DNA of 64,000 nt from Bacillus sp. FJAT-52991 (GTDB taxonomy: Bacteria > Bacillota > Bacilli > Bacillales > Domibacillaceae). The notes under the pieces are model-generated. The model searched no databases. It was given only the letters and a program-made list of their open reading frames with translations, and was not told the origin of the DNA. The translations under genes and the position numbers were made by a program. The DNA lies in the NCBI RefSeq assembly GCF_037201805.1, contig NZ_CP147404.1, positions 892,001-956,000 of the forward strand. The letters are read 5' to 3'. This document shows, in pieces, positions 51,774-61,107 of the stretch (position 1 is the first letter of the stretch; each line of letters begins with the position of its first letter).

Positions 51774-53279
51774 GTGAAAAGGAGATTGTGCTCGTTAATA
51801 TTATTACCGTTTCTTCTTTTATACGCCTTTCCTGTTAGTGCGGCAGAAAAAGAAGAACGCAAATGGCAAGATGAAACCATGTATTATTTAATGATAGATC
51901 GCTTTAATAATGGCGATAATCAAAATAATCAAGAAGTCAATAATAATGATCCTTCAGCTTATCAGGGCGGTGATTTTACAGGTGCTACTGGCAGACTGGA
52001 TCATATTAAGGATATGGGATTTACGACACTGATTCTTAGTCCAGTTTTTCAAAATGAAAAAGGTGGCTATCATGGCTACTGGACGACTGATTTTTATAAA
52101 ACAAATAAGCAATTTGGAACAATGAAAGAGCTGAAAAAGTTAGTCGATGAAGCGCATGAGCGTGATCTAAAGGTGCTTATCGATCTTCCAGTGACGCGTG
52201 TGAGCACGACTCATCCTTGGACAAAAGATGCTGAAAAAGCAGACTGGTTTACAAATAAAAGTGAAGTAGGACCTGAGAAATGGCTTGGAGAAATGGCAAC
52301 GCTCAACTTGGAAAATGAGGAAGTAACGAAAGAGCTCATTAAAGTGGCGAACTATTGGATCGAGCAGGCAAAAATTGATGGTTATTATTTAAGTGATGCG
52401 ACATCTGCACCTGTCTCTTTCTGGGAAAAGTTTTCTAAAGAATTGGATAAAGACGTTTATTTACTTGGGGAAAGCAGTGAGGAAGATGTGAATGTAAGCA
52501 AGCTTGCGGAATACCAAAAAGCTGGCTTAGATGGAATGATGAATGGGGCAATGATGTCTCCGGCACGTGAACAATTCAAAACTGTCAATCAAAGCTCAAG
52601 TGAAACTCCGAATCTTTTAAAAGAAGTAGAAACGACATGGGAAGACCCGCAATTATCTGCTAATTATTTAGATACGAATAAGACGACAAGGTTTACTCGT
52701 GATACAGTTCAGGAAAACAATTTTCCAGGAACTCGTTGGATGCTCGCTTTAACTTATCTTTATACAATCCCAGGTACACCTGTTGTATATTATGGATCAG
52801 AAATTGCTCTTGATGGAGGAGAAGGGACAGAAAACCATGGTCTCATGAATTTTAGAATCGACAAAGAGCTTATTGATTATATGAAGAAGATTGGAGATCT
52901 TCGTCAGCAATTGCCAGCTTTGACAAGAGGGTCATATGAGCCGTTATATGAAAAAGATGGCATGGTCGTATTTAAGAGAAAATATCAAGATGAAACAATC
53001 ATTGTTGCTATCAATAATACAGATAAAACGCAAAAAGTAACGATTCCAGCAAAAGAGCTTGCTAATGATAAAGAGTTACGTGGTCTTTTGAATGATAATT
53101 TATCTCGAGAGGAGAATGGAGAATACACGATTATCCTTGATCGAGAACAATCAGAGATATTTGCTTTAGCTGACAAATCAGGAATTAATATCTCCTTTAT
53201 TGTTGCACTTGCTGCTGTATATATTATTTTTATGGTATTCATCTATCTTGTTTGGAAACGTGGAAGAGCAGCAAGATAA
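51774..53279 (+). CDS. Membrane-anchored GH13 alpha-amylase-like protein, degenerate active site
   Basis: A 501-residue exported protein: signal peptide (1-25, ending VSAAEK), a (beta/alpha)8 GH13 domain from about 35 to 390, a beta-rich C-terminal domain, and a C-terminal transmembrane helix with a basic tail (about 470-501), so it should face outward anchored in the membrane. Several GH13 residues are altered: region I keeps Asp137 but has Thr-Arg instead of Asn-His; region II reads DGYYLSDA (202-209) with no invariant Arg; the acid/base Glu233 remains (LLGESS); region IV reads LDTNKTTRF with Asn302-Lys303 instead of His-Asp. Hydrolysis is therefore doubtful. GTG 51774 has GGGGGGAAG upstream. 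Confidence 0.85.
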   Translation: MKRRLCSLILLPFLLLYAFPVSAAEKEERKWQDETMYYLMIDRFNNGDNQNNQEVNNNDPSAYQGGDFTGATGRLDHIKDMGFTTLILSPVFQNEKGGYHGYWTTDFYKTNKQFGTMKELKKLVDEAHERDLKVLIDLPVTRVSTTHPWTKDAEKADWFTNKSEVGPEKWLGEMATLNLENEEVTKELIKVANYWIEQAKIDGYYLSDATSAPVSFWEKFSKELDKDVYLLGESSEEDVNVSKLAEYQKAGLDGMMNGAMMSPAREQFKTVNQSSSETPNLLKEVETTWEDPQLSANYLDTNKTTRFTRDTVQENNFPGTRWMLALTYLYTIPGTPVVYYGSEIALDGGEGTENHGLMNFRIDKELIDYMKKIGDLRQQLPALTRGSYEPLYEKDGMVVFKRKYQDETIIVAINNTDKTQKVTIPAKELANDKELRGLLNDNLSREENGEYTIILDREQSEIFALADKSGINISFIVALAAVYIIFMVFIYLVWKRGRAAR

Positions 53280-53282
53280 GCA

Positions 53283-53326
53283 AAAATCCTTCGAAGTCCT
53301 TGCAGGCTTCGAAGGATTTTTTTGGA
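53283..53326. terminator. Bidirectional terminator after the amylase-like gene
   Basis: AATCCTTCGAAG pairs with CTTCGAAGGATT, flanked by A and T runs, between convergent genes. Confidence 0.92.
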
Positions 53327-53334
53327 ATAAAAAA

Positions 53335-53826
53335 TTAGCGGAAATTGACAAATTGAACGTCCACAGGCAAGTCAGCTCCTCGAACAGCTGCCATTACTTG
53401 TTGTAAATCATCTTTGTTCTTTCCAGTGACGCGCATTTGGTCATCTTGAATTTGCGATTTCACTTTTAATCCGCTTTGTTTAATAAGTGCATTAATCTTC
53501 TTAGCTGTATCTTTATCAATTCCTTGCACCATTTTTGCCCGTTGTCGAACGGTACCGCCTGATGCGCCTTCTACTTTTCCATAGTCTAAGTTCTTAATTG
53601 GAACAGATCGTTTAATTAATTTACCAATTAAAACATCCTTCAATTGCTCTAACTTATAATCATCATCTGATACTAATACAAGTTCTTCTTTATCTAGTTT
53701 GATTTCGCTTTTGCTGCCTTTGAAATCATAGCGTGTTTGAATTTCTTTCATTGCCATTTGGATAGCATTTGTTACTTCTGAAAAGTCTACTCGAGAGACA
53801 ATATCAAATGAATTTTCTTTCGCCAT
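53335..53826 (-). CDS. yitK: YajQ-family nucleotide-binding protein
   Basis: A 163-residue YajQ (UPF0234) protein with two ferredoxin-like domains; [20 protein letters not shown] opens it and [22 protein letters not shown] is the conserved central helix. Homologues bind nucleotides, including cyclic di-GMP in some bacteria. ATG 53826 follows TTGGAGGTTCCT. The length equals that of B. subtilis YitK. Confidence 0.93.
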   Translation of the reverse strand: MAKENSFDIVSRVDFSEVTNAIQMAMKEIQTRYDFKGSKSEIKLDKEELVLVSDDDYKLEQLKDVLIGKLIKRSVPIKNLDYGKVEGASGGTVRQRAKMVQGIDKDTAKKINALIKQSGLKVKSQIQDDQMRVTGKNKDDLQQVMAAVRGADLPVDVQFVNFR

Positions 53827-53893
53827 AGGAACCTCCAACAATTAAGTATTTATCCATCATTATAATGGAAGGGAATACAACCAGCAAATTCTA

Positions 53894-54745
53894 TTAATTT
53901 GGTTGTTTATTTAAAAAGAATAAGGCCATTGTTCCGGGACCAGCATGAGAAGCAATCGTCGAGCCAATCATATGAACCGCAACTTCCTGAGGGTTAAAGC
54001 GTTCTTCAATCATTTGTTTAAGCTGCTGGGCTGCTTCGCTATCATCCCCATGGCTAATAGCGATTCGTTGGGAAGACAGTGCTTCGCCACGCTGCTCCAT
54101 TAAATCAAGCATACGATGAAAAGCTTTTTTTCGACCGCGAACTTTTTCAATAGGAATGAGCTTCCCGTCCTCTACATGTAAAATCGGTTTAATATTTAAT
54201 AATCCGCCAATCCAAGCGGCTCCGTTTGATAAGCGCCCGCCTTTTGCTAAATACGCTAGATCCTCTACGGTAAAAATATGTTCCATATGATGACAATAGA
54301 AATGGATATTTGAAATAAGTTCTTCTTTGGAGGCTTGATGTAGCCTTTCAGCAGCACGCAAGATGATTAACCCATAGCCTAAGGAAGCTGCCTTCGTATC
54401 AATAATGGTTAAATCAAGCGTTGGATATTGTTCTTTCACTTGATCTCGAATCATTACCGCTGTTTGGTACGTACCCGATAAAGCAGAAGAAAGGGCAGGG
54501 TAAATACCTGGTTCTCCGCTTTTTGCCAGATCGGTAAACAACTTTTCTAGCAGGAGTGGAGAGGCTTGAGACGTTTTAGGCATCTCGCCGCCTCTGATCG
54601 CTTCATATACTTTTTTCGGATCAATCCCTTTCATATCTTCGTAATCTTGACCGTTTAAATGGACATGCAGTGGTATTAAGGTAATATGCTCGTTGTTGAG
54701 AAAGGTGAGCGGTAAATCACAGGCTGTGTCGGCAAATAATCTCAT
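53894..54745 (-). CDS. yitS: DegV-family fatty acid-binding protein
   Basis: A 283-residue DegV protein, expected to present fatty acids to fatty acid kinase FakA. The signature FADTACDLP, the fatty-acid-contacting TSQASP, and LAYLAKGGRLSNG are present, as is the histidine in SHAGPGTMALFF. The length matches YitS. ATG 54745 lies 11 bases after GGAGG. It is followed by yajQ and preceded by yitU, both on the minus strand. Confidence 0.9.
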   Translation of the reverse strand: MRLFADTACDLPLTFLNNEHITLIPLHVHLNGQDYEDMKGIDPKKVYEAIRGGEMPKTSQASPLLLEKLFTDLAKSGEPGIYPALSSALSGTYQTAVMIRDQVKEQYPTLDLTIIDTKAASLGYGLIILRAAERLHQASKEELISNIHFYCHHMEHIFTVEDLAYLAKGGRLSNGAAWIGGLLNIKPILHVEDGKLIPIEKVRGRKKAFHRMLDLMEQRGEALSSQRIAISHGDDSEAAQQLKQMIEERFNPQEVAVHMIGSTIASHAGPGTMALFFLNKQPN

Positions 54746-54792
54746 CGATATAATTCCCTCCTTCATACAGTGATTTATATATTTGAGTATTT

Positions 54793-55602
54793 TTATAGAC
54801 GAAGTCTTTCTTCTAAAAAGACAGCAATCCCATCTTCTTCATTCGTTAATGTCACTTCGTTGGCAATGTTTTTCAGTTGATCGATGCCATTTCCCATAGC
54901 CACACCAATTCCAGCATATTCAATCATTTCTAAGTCGTTATCTTCATCGCCGAAAGCAATGATTCGTTCTTTTGGAATGTGAAGGTCGACTGCTGCTCGT
55001 TGAATGCCGACTGCTTTATTTAAGCCAGCTTTCACTAATTCAATGACGTGCCAAGGAGCCCCCCAACGCCGGTGGTCAATCAGTTCTGCGTGAACATCAC
55101 TTAAATGCTTGCGAATATTCGGTACATGCTCCTCGACGGCATGAATTAACAGACAAGTAGGATGTTCTGTTAGCACTCGTCGAAGATCTCCTGTTGTGAT
55201 CTCAGGATTCCCCATGCTAAAGATGTCAAGTAGTCGCTCATCATGGTAATGGAAATATAAATTATCCATGACTTCAGCAACGATATTATGGAAATTAAAT
55301 TCATGGCAAGCCTCAACAATGTCAATAGCTGTTTTCACGTCCATTGGTTCATGGTACATCCCCCAAGCATCGTTTCTTGGATGATGAATGAAGGCACCGT
55401 TAAAGTTGACAATGGGTGTCGTTAAACCAAGTTCTTTATAGTAAAGTTCACTTGAACGATAAGGACGGCCAGTAGCAATCATGACTTCATGTCCTTGTTC
55501 CATCACTTTTTGAAGCGTTTGTTTCGTTCGGGGAGAAATCGTTTTTTCATCAGTCAGCAAAGTTCCATCTAAATCTAATACAATTAAATGCTTTTCAGTC
55601 AT
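54793..55602 (-). CDS. yitU: Cof-type HAD phosphatase YitU
   Basis: A 269-residue Cof-type HAD hydrolase. All motifs are intact: DLDGTLL (Asp10, Asp12), TGRP, the motif III lysine and GDEDNDLEM. B. subtilis YitU acts on flavin intermediates (5-amino-6-ribitylamino-uracil phosphate) among other sugar phosphates; the true substrate here is unproven. The start is ATG 55602; TTG 55605 is equally possible by spacing from AAAGGAG. It contrasts with the catalytically altered HAD protein at 4065. Confidence 0.9.
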   Translation of the reverse strand: MTEKHLIVLDLDGTLLTDEKTISPRTKQTLQKVMEQGHEVMIATGRPYRSSELYYKELGLTTPIVNFNGAFIHHPRNDAWGMYHEPMDVKTAIDIVEACHEFNFHNIVAEVMDNLYFHYHDERLLDIFSMGNPEITTGDLRRVLTEHPTCLLIHAVEEHVPNIRKHLSDVHAELIDHRRWGAPWHVIELVKAGLNKAVGIQRAAVDLHIPKERIIAFGDEDNDLEMIEYAGIGVAMGNGIDQLKNIANEVTLTNEEDGIAVFLEERLRL

Positions 55603-55767
55603 CAAGCGGCACGCTCCTTTTCCTATATGTTTACTTCTTTAGTGTACGCTCTAATAAATCAATATGTCCAATGTTAAAACTACCAATAATTATAAGCATC
55701 AAGGGTGATAATTCATTCCTCCTTTTGTTATAGTAGAAATAATGAAAAAGGAATTGGAGGGAAAGAC

Positions 55768-56076
55768 ATGGATCAAGATTTAAAAGAAAACATTATGGGT
55801 GCGCTTGAACAAGTCATCGACCCGGAGCTTGGCATTGACATTGTGAACCTTGGCCTCGTTTACGATATTGATATGGAAGAGGACGGAAAGGCAATTGTTA
55901 CGATGACATTAACAGCTATGGGATGTCCACTGGCTGGTGTGATTGTTGATCAAGTGAAAGCTGCACTGGCAGATATCCCTGAAGTAAAAGAGGTAGAAGT
56001 AAATATTGTTTGGAATCCGCCATGGACTCGTGACAAAATGTCTCGTTATGCCAAAATTGCTCTTGGTATTCAATAA
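55768..56076 (+). CDS. yitW: MIP18/SufT-type iron-sulfur assembly protein YitW
   Basis: A 102-residue DUF59 (MIP18) protein. The core is GALEQVIDPELGIDIVNLGLVYDI and the conserved cysteine is in LTAMGCPLAG. Related proteins assist [4Fe-4S] insertion. ATG 55768 follows TTGGAGGGAAAGAC, giving the usual length. It lies divergent from yitU and ends in an unusually long perfect terminator. Confidence 0.92.
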   Translation: MDQDLKENIMGALEQVIDPELGIDIVNLGLVYDIDMEEDGKAIVTMTLTAMGCPLAGVIVDQVKAALADIPEVKEVEVNIVWNPPWTRDKMSRYAKIALGIQ

Positions 56077-56101
56077 ACATACATTGATTACTAGAGATAG
56101 A

Positions 56102-56150
56102 CAACATAAAAAGGATGTAACTGTAAAATGGTTACATCCTTTTTATGTTG
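56102..56150. terminator. Long perfect hairpin terminator after yitW
   Basis: A 20-bp perfect stem starting CAACATAAAAAGGATG (56102-56121 with 56131-56150) around a nine-base loop; symmetrical, so it can also serve fnr from the other side. Confidence 0.92.
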
Positions 56151-56184
56151 CTTGTCGGGGCTGAACAAGGCGCTTCCGCTTTAG
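56150..56184. repeat. Short remnant of the dispersed repeat module
   Basis: GCTTGTCGGGGCTGAACAAG followed by GCGCTTCCGCTTTAG is the right-hand end of the modules at 8797 and 21638, without the left arm, lying between the hairpin and fnr. Confidence 0.7.
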
Positions 56185-56186
56185 TA

Positions 56187-56879
56187 TTAATCAATTTGGC
56201 ATATTTCTATTGGGCAGTTTTCGCAGTCGATGGCTTTTTTCAAATAGTCAAGGTCATGGATGATTAGCTGGCTCTTTTGGATAGAGATAATGTTTTGCTT
56301 GCGCAGTTCACTGAACATGCGATTGACGACTTCGCGTGATGTACCACATAAATTAGCAATTTCTTGATTCGTTAATGTCACATCTATAAGGATCCCCTCT
56401 TCAGTTTGTTTTCCGAATGTATTGCTTAATCGAATGAGTGTGGAATACACGCCGCCTTTTTTTCCGTGTATAATTAAGTCGCGTAATTTTGACTGTGTTT
56501 TTTGGTTATCTAGCTGAGTATATTCGAACCATTTCATCATTAATTGAGGGTCGGAGGAAAGCACTTCTTCTAGTTGCTTTTTCGTCATGACGAGCGCTTC
56601 ACCATGTTCTAAAATTTTTCCGTTAGATAAATATTGTGTGTTATTGGCAAAAACGGAAAATTCAGCGATGATATCGCCTTTTCCACAAATACGTAAGGAC
56701 AATTCACGTCCATCTGGAAAAAATTTGCTCACTTGAACTTTTCCGCTTAAAAGCAAGAACAGTTCTTTTGCTTCAGTCGCTTCTTGAAATAAATAATCTC
56801 CTTTACGGAAGAGTTTCACGGTCTTTTCTTCCTCAAATAGTTTGGTGAACTTTTCTGAAAGAGAACGGCATCTGTTCAT
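56187..56879 (-). CDS. fnr: Fnr-type anaerobic regulator (Crp/Fnr family)
   Basis: A 230-residue Crp/Fnr-family protein: cyclic-nucleotide-binding-like beta-roll (about 20-110), dimer helix (about 112-140) with Asp134, and helix-turn-helix (about 169-195, TNQEIANLCGTSREVVNR). Three cysteines close the C-terminus as Cys219-x2-Cys222-x4-Cys227. A C-terminal CxxCxxxxC plus an aspartate on the dimer helix is how B. subtilis Fnr binds its [4Fe-4S] cluster, unlike the N-terminal cluster of E. coli FNR. The recognition helix SREVVNR predicts a TGTGA-type half site. No nitrate-respiration genes are in the window. Confidence 0.88.
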   Translation of the reverse strand: MNRCRSLSEKFTKLFEEEKTVKLFRKGDYLFQEATEAKELFLLLSGKVQVSKFFPDGRELSLRICGKGDIIAEFSVFANNTQYLSNGKILEHGEALVMTKKQLEEVLSSDPQLMMKWFEYTQLDNQKTQSKLRDLIIHGKKGGVYSTLIRLSNTFGKQTEEGILIDVTLTNQEIANLCGTSREVVNRMFSELRKQNIISIQKSQLIIHDLDYLKKAIDCENCPIEICQID

Positions 56880-57035
56880 TGAACTCTCCTTCTATAAACA
56901 AATTTAATTACTCTCATTTTAATAGTAAAAAAAGTAATAAACAACCCGAGATGCAAAAAAGTATTTTACGCCTACAAACGGGATAACGAATTCACTGGAG
57001 TCAGTTCTGCTTGAAGTATGGGGGCGTGAATAGAA

Positions 57036-57066
57036 AAAGGGGGCCAAATGAAGATGGCTCCCCCGT
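57036..57066 (-). terminator. Terminator after uppP
   Basis: On the minus strand GGGGGAGCCA pairs with TGGCCCCC, followed by TTTTT, eight bases beyond the uppP stop. Confidence 0.85.
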
Positions 57067-57073
57067 TTTGTTA

Positions 57074-57892
57074 TTAGGTAAAGAAAAGCACAAGTGGCCC
57101 GACGATAAAGCAGTAGATGGCGAAGTATTTTAAATTTCCTTGGGCCATAATGTTCATAAACCATTTTAATGAAAAGTAAGACATGACAAATGAACCAATG
57201 AAGGCAAGTGCATAAGGAATAGCTAGCTGAGTAAGTTGTGGATCACTTAAAATGTCTGAAAAGCTTAAAATCGCACCGCCAAGGCTAACAGGGATAAACA
57301 GCAAAAAGGAAAAACGAAGGGCCGTTTCTTGTTTCATCCCTAGCCCCATCGCCGCAACAATGGTTGCGCCTGAGCGGCTAATACCTGGGATTAAAGCAAT
57401 CGCTTGCGCAAAACCAATGATTAACGCATCTCTTAGTTTCATATCGCCATCATTTTTACGGCCACGCAAATTACGAATCGTCCATAAGGCAATACCGGTA
57501 ATGATTAATGTGATGGCAACTGTACGAACACCAGATAATTCTTCTTCAATGAAATCTCCAAAGACAACACCAATCACTCCAGCTGGAATGGTAGCAATAA
57601 TTAAATAAACGATAAACATAAACTCAGAACGATCGTCCGGATTTTTTGTTTTCACATAGCTCAATCCGTTGCTTGCTAGGCGGACAATATCTTGGCGATA
57701 AACCATCAATACAGCTAACAAGGAAGCGGTATTCACCATTAATTCAAAGGTCAAGCCTTTAATTTCAATGCCGAAAAAATGTTGGGCAAGCTGTAAATGT
57801 CCACTTGATGAAATGGGAATCGGTTCTGTAAATCCTTGAAACATTCCTAATAGTAAATATTTTAATAGTAAAATAGCATCATCCACGGTCAT
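57074..57892 (-). CDS. uppP: Undecaprenyl-diphosphate phosphatase
   Basis: A 272-residue membrane enzyme (BacA/UppP) that recycles the lipid carrier of cell-wall synthesis and confers bacitracin tolerance. Signature motifs are [13 protein letters not shown] near the N-terminus and [17 protein letters not shown] in the second half; about eight helices. One oddity is Pro in place of the usual Ala in the first motif (EPIP for EAIP). The ATG has a close GGAGGATT. Confidence 0.94.
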   Translation of the reverse strand: MTVDDAILLLKYLLLGMFQGFTEPIPISSSGHLQLAQHFFGIEIKGLTFELMVNTASLLAVLMVYRQDIVRLASNGLSYVKTKNPDDRSEFMFIVYLIIATIPAGVIGVVFGDFIEEELSGVRTVAITLIITGIALWTIRNLRGRKNDGDMKLRDALIIGFAQAIALIPGISRSGATIVAAMGLGMKQETALRFSFLLFIPVSLGGAILSFSDILSDPQLTQLAIPYALAFIGSFVMSYFSLKWFMNIMAQGNLKYFAIYCFIVGPLVLFFT

Positions 57893-57998
57893 AATCCTCC
57901 AATAAATAGTTAACTTTCATCACTGAACACTAAAGTGAGGGCAACTGTAAAGTGTTTTGGTTAAAATAACCTTTTTTCCTAGTGACTAGCTTATCACT

Positions 57999-58027
57999 TT
58001 ACAAGTCTATTGTGAAAGAAATATAAT
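57999..58027 (+). promoter_or_regulatory. Sigma-A promoter of clpB
   Basis: TTACAA (57999) and TATAAT (58022) are separated by 17 bp, 40 bp upstream of the clpB start. Confidence 0.8.
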
Positions 58028-58036
58028 GATTACAAA

Positions 58037-58053
58037 GGTCAAAAAAGGTCAAA
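58037..58053. promoter_or_regulatory. CtsR operator at clpB
   Basis: GGTCAAAAAAGGTCAAA is a perfect direct heptad repeat (RGTCAAA-NAN-RGTCAAA), the established CtsR heat-shock repressor site, positioned at the expected transcription start. Confidence 0.95.
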
Positions 58054-58067
58054 AGAGGTGAGGGACA

Positions 58068-60665
58068 TTGGATATTGAACAAATGACACATTCTTTGCAA
58101 CAAGGATTATCAGATGCACAAACACTTGCGAAGGAGCATGAGCATACAGAAATCGATCTTTGCCACTTATTATCGGCATTAGTAAATCGTCCTGACAGTT
58201 TATTGACGAGAATTATCGAGCGTGCGGGAAGCAGCGATGTTAACTGGAAAGCTTTTTTAGAGAGTGAACTGGCGAAAAAGCCAGTCATTTCAGGAGCCCA
58301 TGTTCAATACGGAGCATATTTATCAGCTTCTGTACAAAATTTAATACAAGCAGCTAATCAAGTTAAAGAGGCATGGAAAGATGAGTACTTGTCAGTTGAA
58401 CATATGGCCCTTGCTTTAGCAAGTACAAACGATTATGAAATGAAGAGGTTTTTAACGAAAGAAACATTAACAAAAGAGAAAATAGAACAGGCTATTAATG
58501 ATATAAGGGGGAATCAAAAAGTGACGTCACCACATCCAGAAGCGAGTTATGAAGCGTTAAGTAAATATGGTCGTGATTTAGTGGAGGAAGTTCGCTCAGG
58601 AAAACTTGATCCAGTGATCGGTCGTGATCAAGAAATTCGCCATGTCATTCGCATTCTCTCAAGAAAGACAAAAAATAATCCGGTCTTAATTGGAGAGCCG
58701 GGTGTTGGAAAAACGGCGATTGTCGAAGGATTAGCTCAGCGAATTGTTCGTAAAGATGTACCAGATGGATTAAAAGACAAGACGATTTTTTCATTAGATA
58801 TGAGTTCGTTAATTGCTGGGGCCAAATTTCGTGGAGAGTTTGAGGAACGATTGAAGGCTGTATTAAGTGAAGTGAAGAAAAGTGATGGTCGCATCTTATT
58901 GTTCATTGATGAAATCCATACGATTGTTGGCGCTGGTAAGACAGAGGGAGCAATGGACGCTGGCAATATGTTAAAGCCAATGCTTGCGCGTGGAGAGCTT
59001 CACTGTATCGGGGCGACAACGTTAGAGGAGCATCGCAAATATATTGAGAAAGATCCTGCACTTGAACGCCGCTTTCAACAAGTGCTTGTGCAAGAGCCGA
59101 CAGTAGAAGATACGATTTCTATTTTACGGGGGCTGAAGGAACGATTTGAAATTCACCACGGAGTGAATATTCATGACCGGGCGATTGTTGCAGCAGCTAC
59201 ATTATCAAATCGCTATATTACTGATCGTTTCTTACCAGACAAAGCGATTGATTTAGTGGATGAAGCATGTGCGATGATTCGGACCGAGATTGATTCGATG
59301 CCAAGCGAACTGGATGAAGTGACACGCCGTGTGATGCAGCTTGAAATTGAAGAGGCTGCGTTAAAGAAAGAGAAGGATCAAGCGAGTAAAGACCGTCTTC
59401 TGCAATTACAAGAAGAACTGGTTAATTTAAAAGAAAAAGCGAATGAAATGAGAGCAAGATGGGAAGCGGAGAAAGAAGCCATTCAGCGCGTGCAAGAGAA
59501 AAGGGAACAGCTAGAGAAATTAAGACGAGAGCTAGAGGATGCTGAAAATCGCTATGATTTAAATAAAGCAGCTGAACTGCGCCACGGCAAAATTCCAATG
59601 ATGGAAAAAGAGCTTCATGAGTTGGAAAAAGCCATGGCTGCCTCCGAAAACAACGAGCATCGGCTGTTAAGAGAAGAAGTAACGGATGAAGAGATTTCAG
59701 CGATTGTTTCCCGATGGACAGGTATTCCAGTAACAAAGCTGGTTGAAGGAGAACGAGAAAAATTGTTGCGCCTTGAGAGCATTATGCATGAGCGCGTGGT
59801 GGGACAAGATGAAGCCGTTCAACTTGTAAGCGACGCGGTGTTGCGGGCTCGTGCTGGCATTAAAGATCCCAATCGTCCCATCGGCTCATTTATTTTCCTC
59901 GGTCCAACAGGAGTAGGGAAAACAGAGTTAGCGAAAACACTGGCTCATACGCTATTTGATAGTGAAGAACAAATGATTCGGATTGATATGTCGGAATACA
60001 TGGAAAAGCATGCTGTTTCCCGATTGATCGGAGCGCCTCCAGGATATGTTGGCTATGAAGAAGGGGGGCAGCTAACGGAAGCATTACGAAGAAAACCGTA
60101 TTCCGTTGTGTTGCTTGATGAAATTGAAAAAGCGCATTCAGAAGTATTTAATATTTTACTGCAAATGCTTGATGATGGTCGTATCACTGACTCTCAAGGC
60201 CGAACAATAGATTGTAAAAACACGGTTGTGATTATGACGTCCAATATTGGCTCTGAATTTTTATTAGAACGAACAGAAAATACAGAAGAAATCCAAGAAG
60301 AAACGAAAGAACAAGTACTTCAGCAATTACGGCGTCATTTCCGACCAGAGTTTTTGAATCGAGTGGACGATATTGTTTTATTTAAGCCATTAAGCTTGGA
60401 TAATATTAAAGGAATTGCTGACCGAATGCTTAATGATCTAAGAAAGCGGCTAGATGATCAGCAAATTAAGCTAGAAGTAACAGAAGCAGCGAAGGAATTG
60501 ATTGCTAACGAAGGATTTGATCCTGTGTATGGAGCACGCCCTCTGAAACGCTTTATTCAGCATCACTTAGAAACAAAGCTGGCCCGAGAGATGATTGCTG
60601 GAAAGGTTTCTGCTCATGGAACGGCTATTATTGATGTAGAGGACAATGAACTCGTTGTGAAATAA
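58068..60665 (+). CDS. clpB: ATP-dependent disaggregase ClpB
   Basis: An 865-residue Hsp100 chaperone that dissolves protein aggregates with DnaK. It has the N domain (1-150), first AAA+ module with Walker A GEPGVGKT (209-216), the coiled-coil M domain (about 410-525) that distinguishes ClpB from ClpA/ClpC, and the second AAA+ module with Walker A GPTGVGKT (612-619) and [11 protein letters not shown] pore loop. No IGF-type ClpP loop was seen. Start TTG 58068 has AGGTGAGGG upstream. It is monocistronic and controlled by a perfect CtsR box. B. subtilis has no ClpB, so this gene helps exclude that species. Confidence 0.96.
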   Translation: MDIEQMTHSLQQGLSDAQTLAKEHEHTEIDLCHLLSALVNRPDSLLTRIIERAGSSDVNWKAFLESELAKKPVISGAHVQYGAYLSASVQNLIQAANQVKEAWKDEYLSVEHMALALASTNDYEMKRFLTKETLTKEKIEQAINDIRGNQKVTSPHPEASYEALSKYGRDLVEEVRSGKLDPVIGRDQEIRHVIRILSRKTKNNPVLIGEPGVGKTAIVEGLAQRIVRKDVPDGLKDKTIFSLDMSSLIAGAKFRGEFEERLKAVLSEVKKSDGRILLFIDEIHTIVGAGKTEGAMDAGNMLKPMLARGELHCIGATTLEEHRKYIEKDPALERRFQQVLVQEPTVEDTISILRGLKERFEIHHGVNIHDRAIVAAATLSNRYITDRFLPDKAIDLVDEACAMIRTEIDSMPSELDEVTRRVMQLEIEEAALKKEKDQASKDRLLQLQEELVNLKEKANEMRARWEAEKEAIQRVQEKREQLEKLRRELEDAENRYDLNKAAELRHGKIPMMEKELHELEKAMAASENNEHRLLREEVTDEEISAIVSRWTGIPVTKLVEGEREKLLRLESIMHERVVGQDEAVQLVSDAVLRARAGIKDPNRPIGSFIFLGPTGVGKTELAKTLAHTLFDSEEQMIRIDMSEYMEKHAVSRLIGAPPGYVGYEEGGQLTEALRRKPYSVVLLDEIEKAHSEVFNILLQMLDDGRITDSQGRTIDCKNTVVIMTSNIGSEFLLERTENTEEIQEETKEQVLQQLRRHFRPEFLNRVDDIVLFKPLSLDNIKGIADRMLNDLRKRLDDQQIKLEVTEAAKELIANEGFDPVYGARPLKRFIQHHLETKLAREMIAGKVSAHGTAIIDVEDNELVVK

Positions 60666-60667
60666 AA

Positions 60668-60705
60668 AATAGGCTGTCCTGCATGGGACAGCCTATTTTT
60701 TCAAT
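60668..60705 (+). terminator. Terminator after clpB
   Basis: AAATAGGCTGTCC pairs with GGGACAGCCTATTT around TGCAT, then T residues; symmetrical for the convergent yjzD. Confidence 0.92.
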
Positions 60706-60713
60706 TGTTATTC

Positions 60714-60908
60714 TTAATGATGTTCTACTGGGTCGTTTGGAATAAGGGCAGAAAGGACAAATAGAAGAATAGTTACAATGACTGAAATAATTAAACCTGT
60801 CATTCCCATTGTTGCTATAGTGAATGTTATTCCATTCATAGAGCAAACAACGTAAGTTAACATTTCAATCAGTAAGAAAGTCCAAAAGAAAGTCATAATA
60901 TATTGCAC
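60714..60908 (-). CDS. yjzD: YjzD-like (DUF2929) small membrane protein
   Basis: A 64-residue protein with two hydrophobic helices (about 6-27 and 32-55), TYVVCSMNGITFTIATMGMTG between them, resembling the DUF2929/YjzD family. GTG 60908 is chosen because AAGGAGG is nine bases upstream, whereas the internal ATG 60896 is too far from it. Position close to med and fabH matches B. subtilis. Function unknown. Confidence 0.8.
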   Translation of the reverse strand: MQYIMTFFWTFLLIEMLTYVVCSMNGITFTIATMGMTGLIISVIVTILLFVLSALIPNDPVEHH

Positions 60909-61107
60909 CGAATTTTTCCTCCTTCAATGAAAATCTTTTTTGTCACTCACTTTTAATTTTAGCACAGCAATTAGAGCTCGATAAAGATATATTTTCGCTC
61001 ATTTATATTTTTATCCGTTCTCAATAAAAGATTTCTCTTTTTCTCCTTGCTAAATAGAAGTAAGATAGGAAAGGGAGTGATATCTATTTAGAAGGAGTAC
61101 TCAGTCT

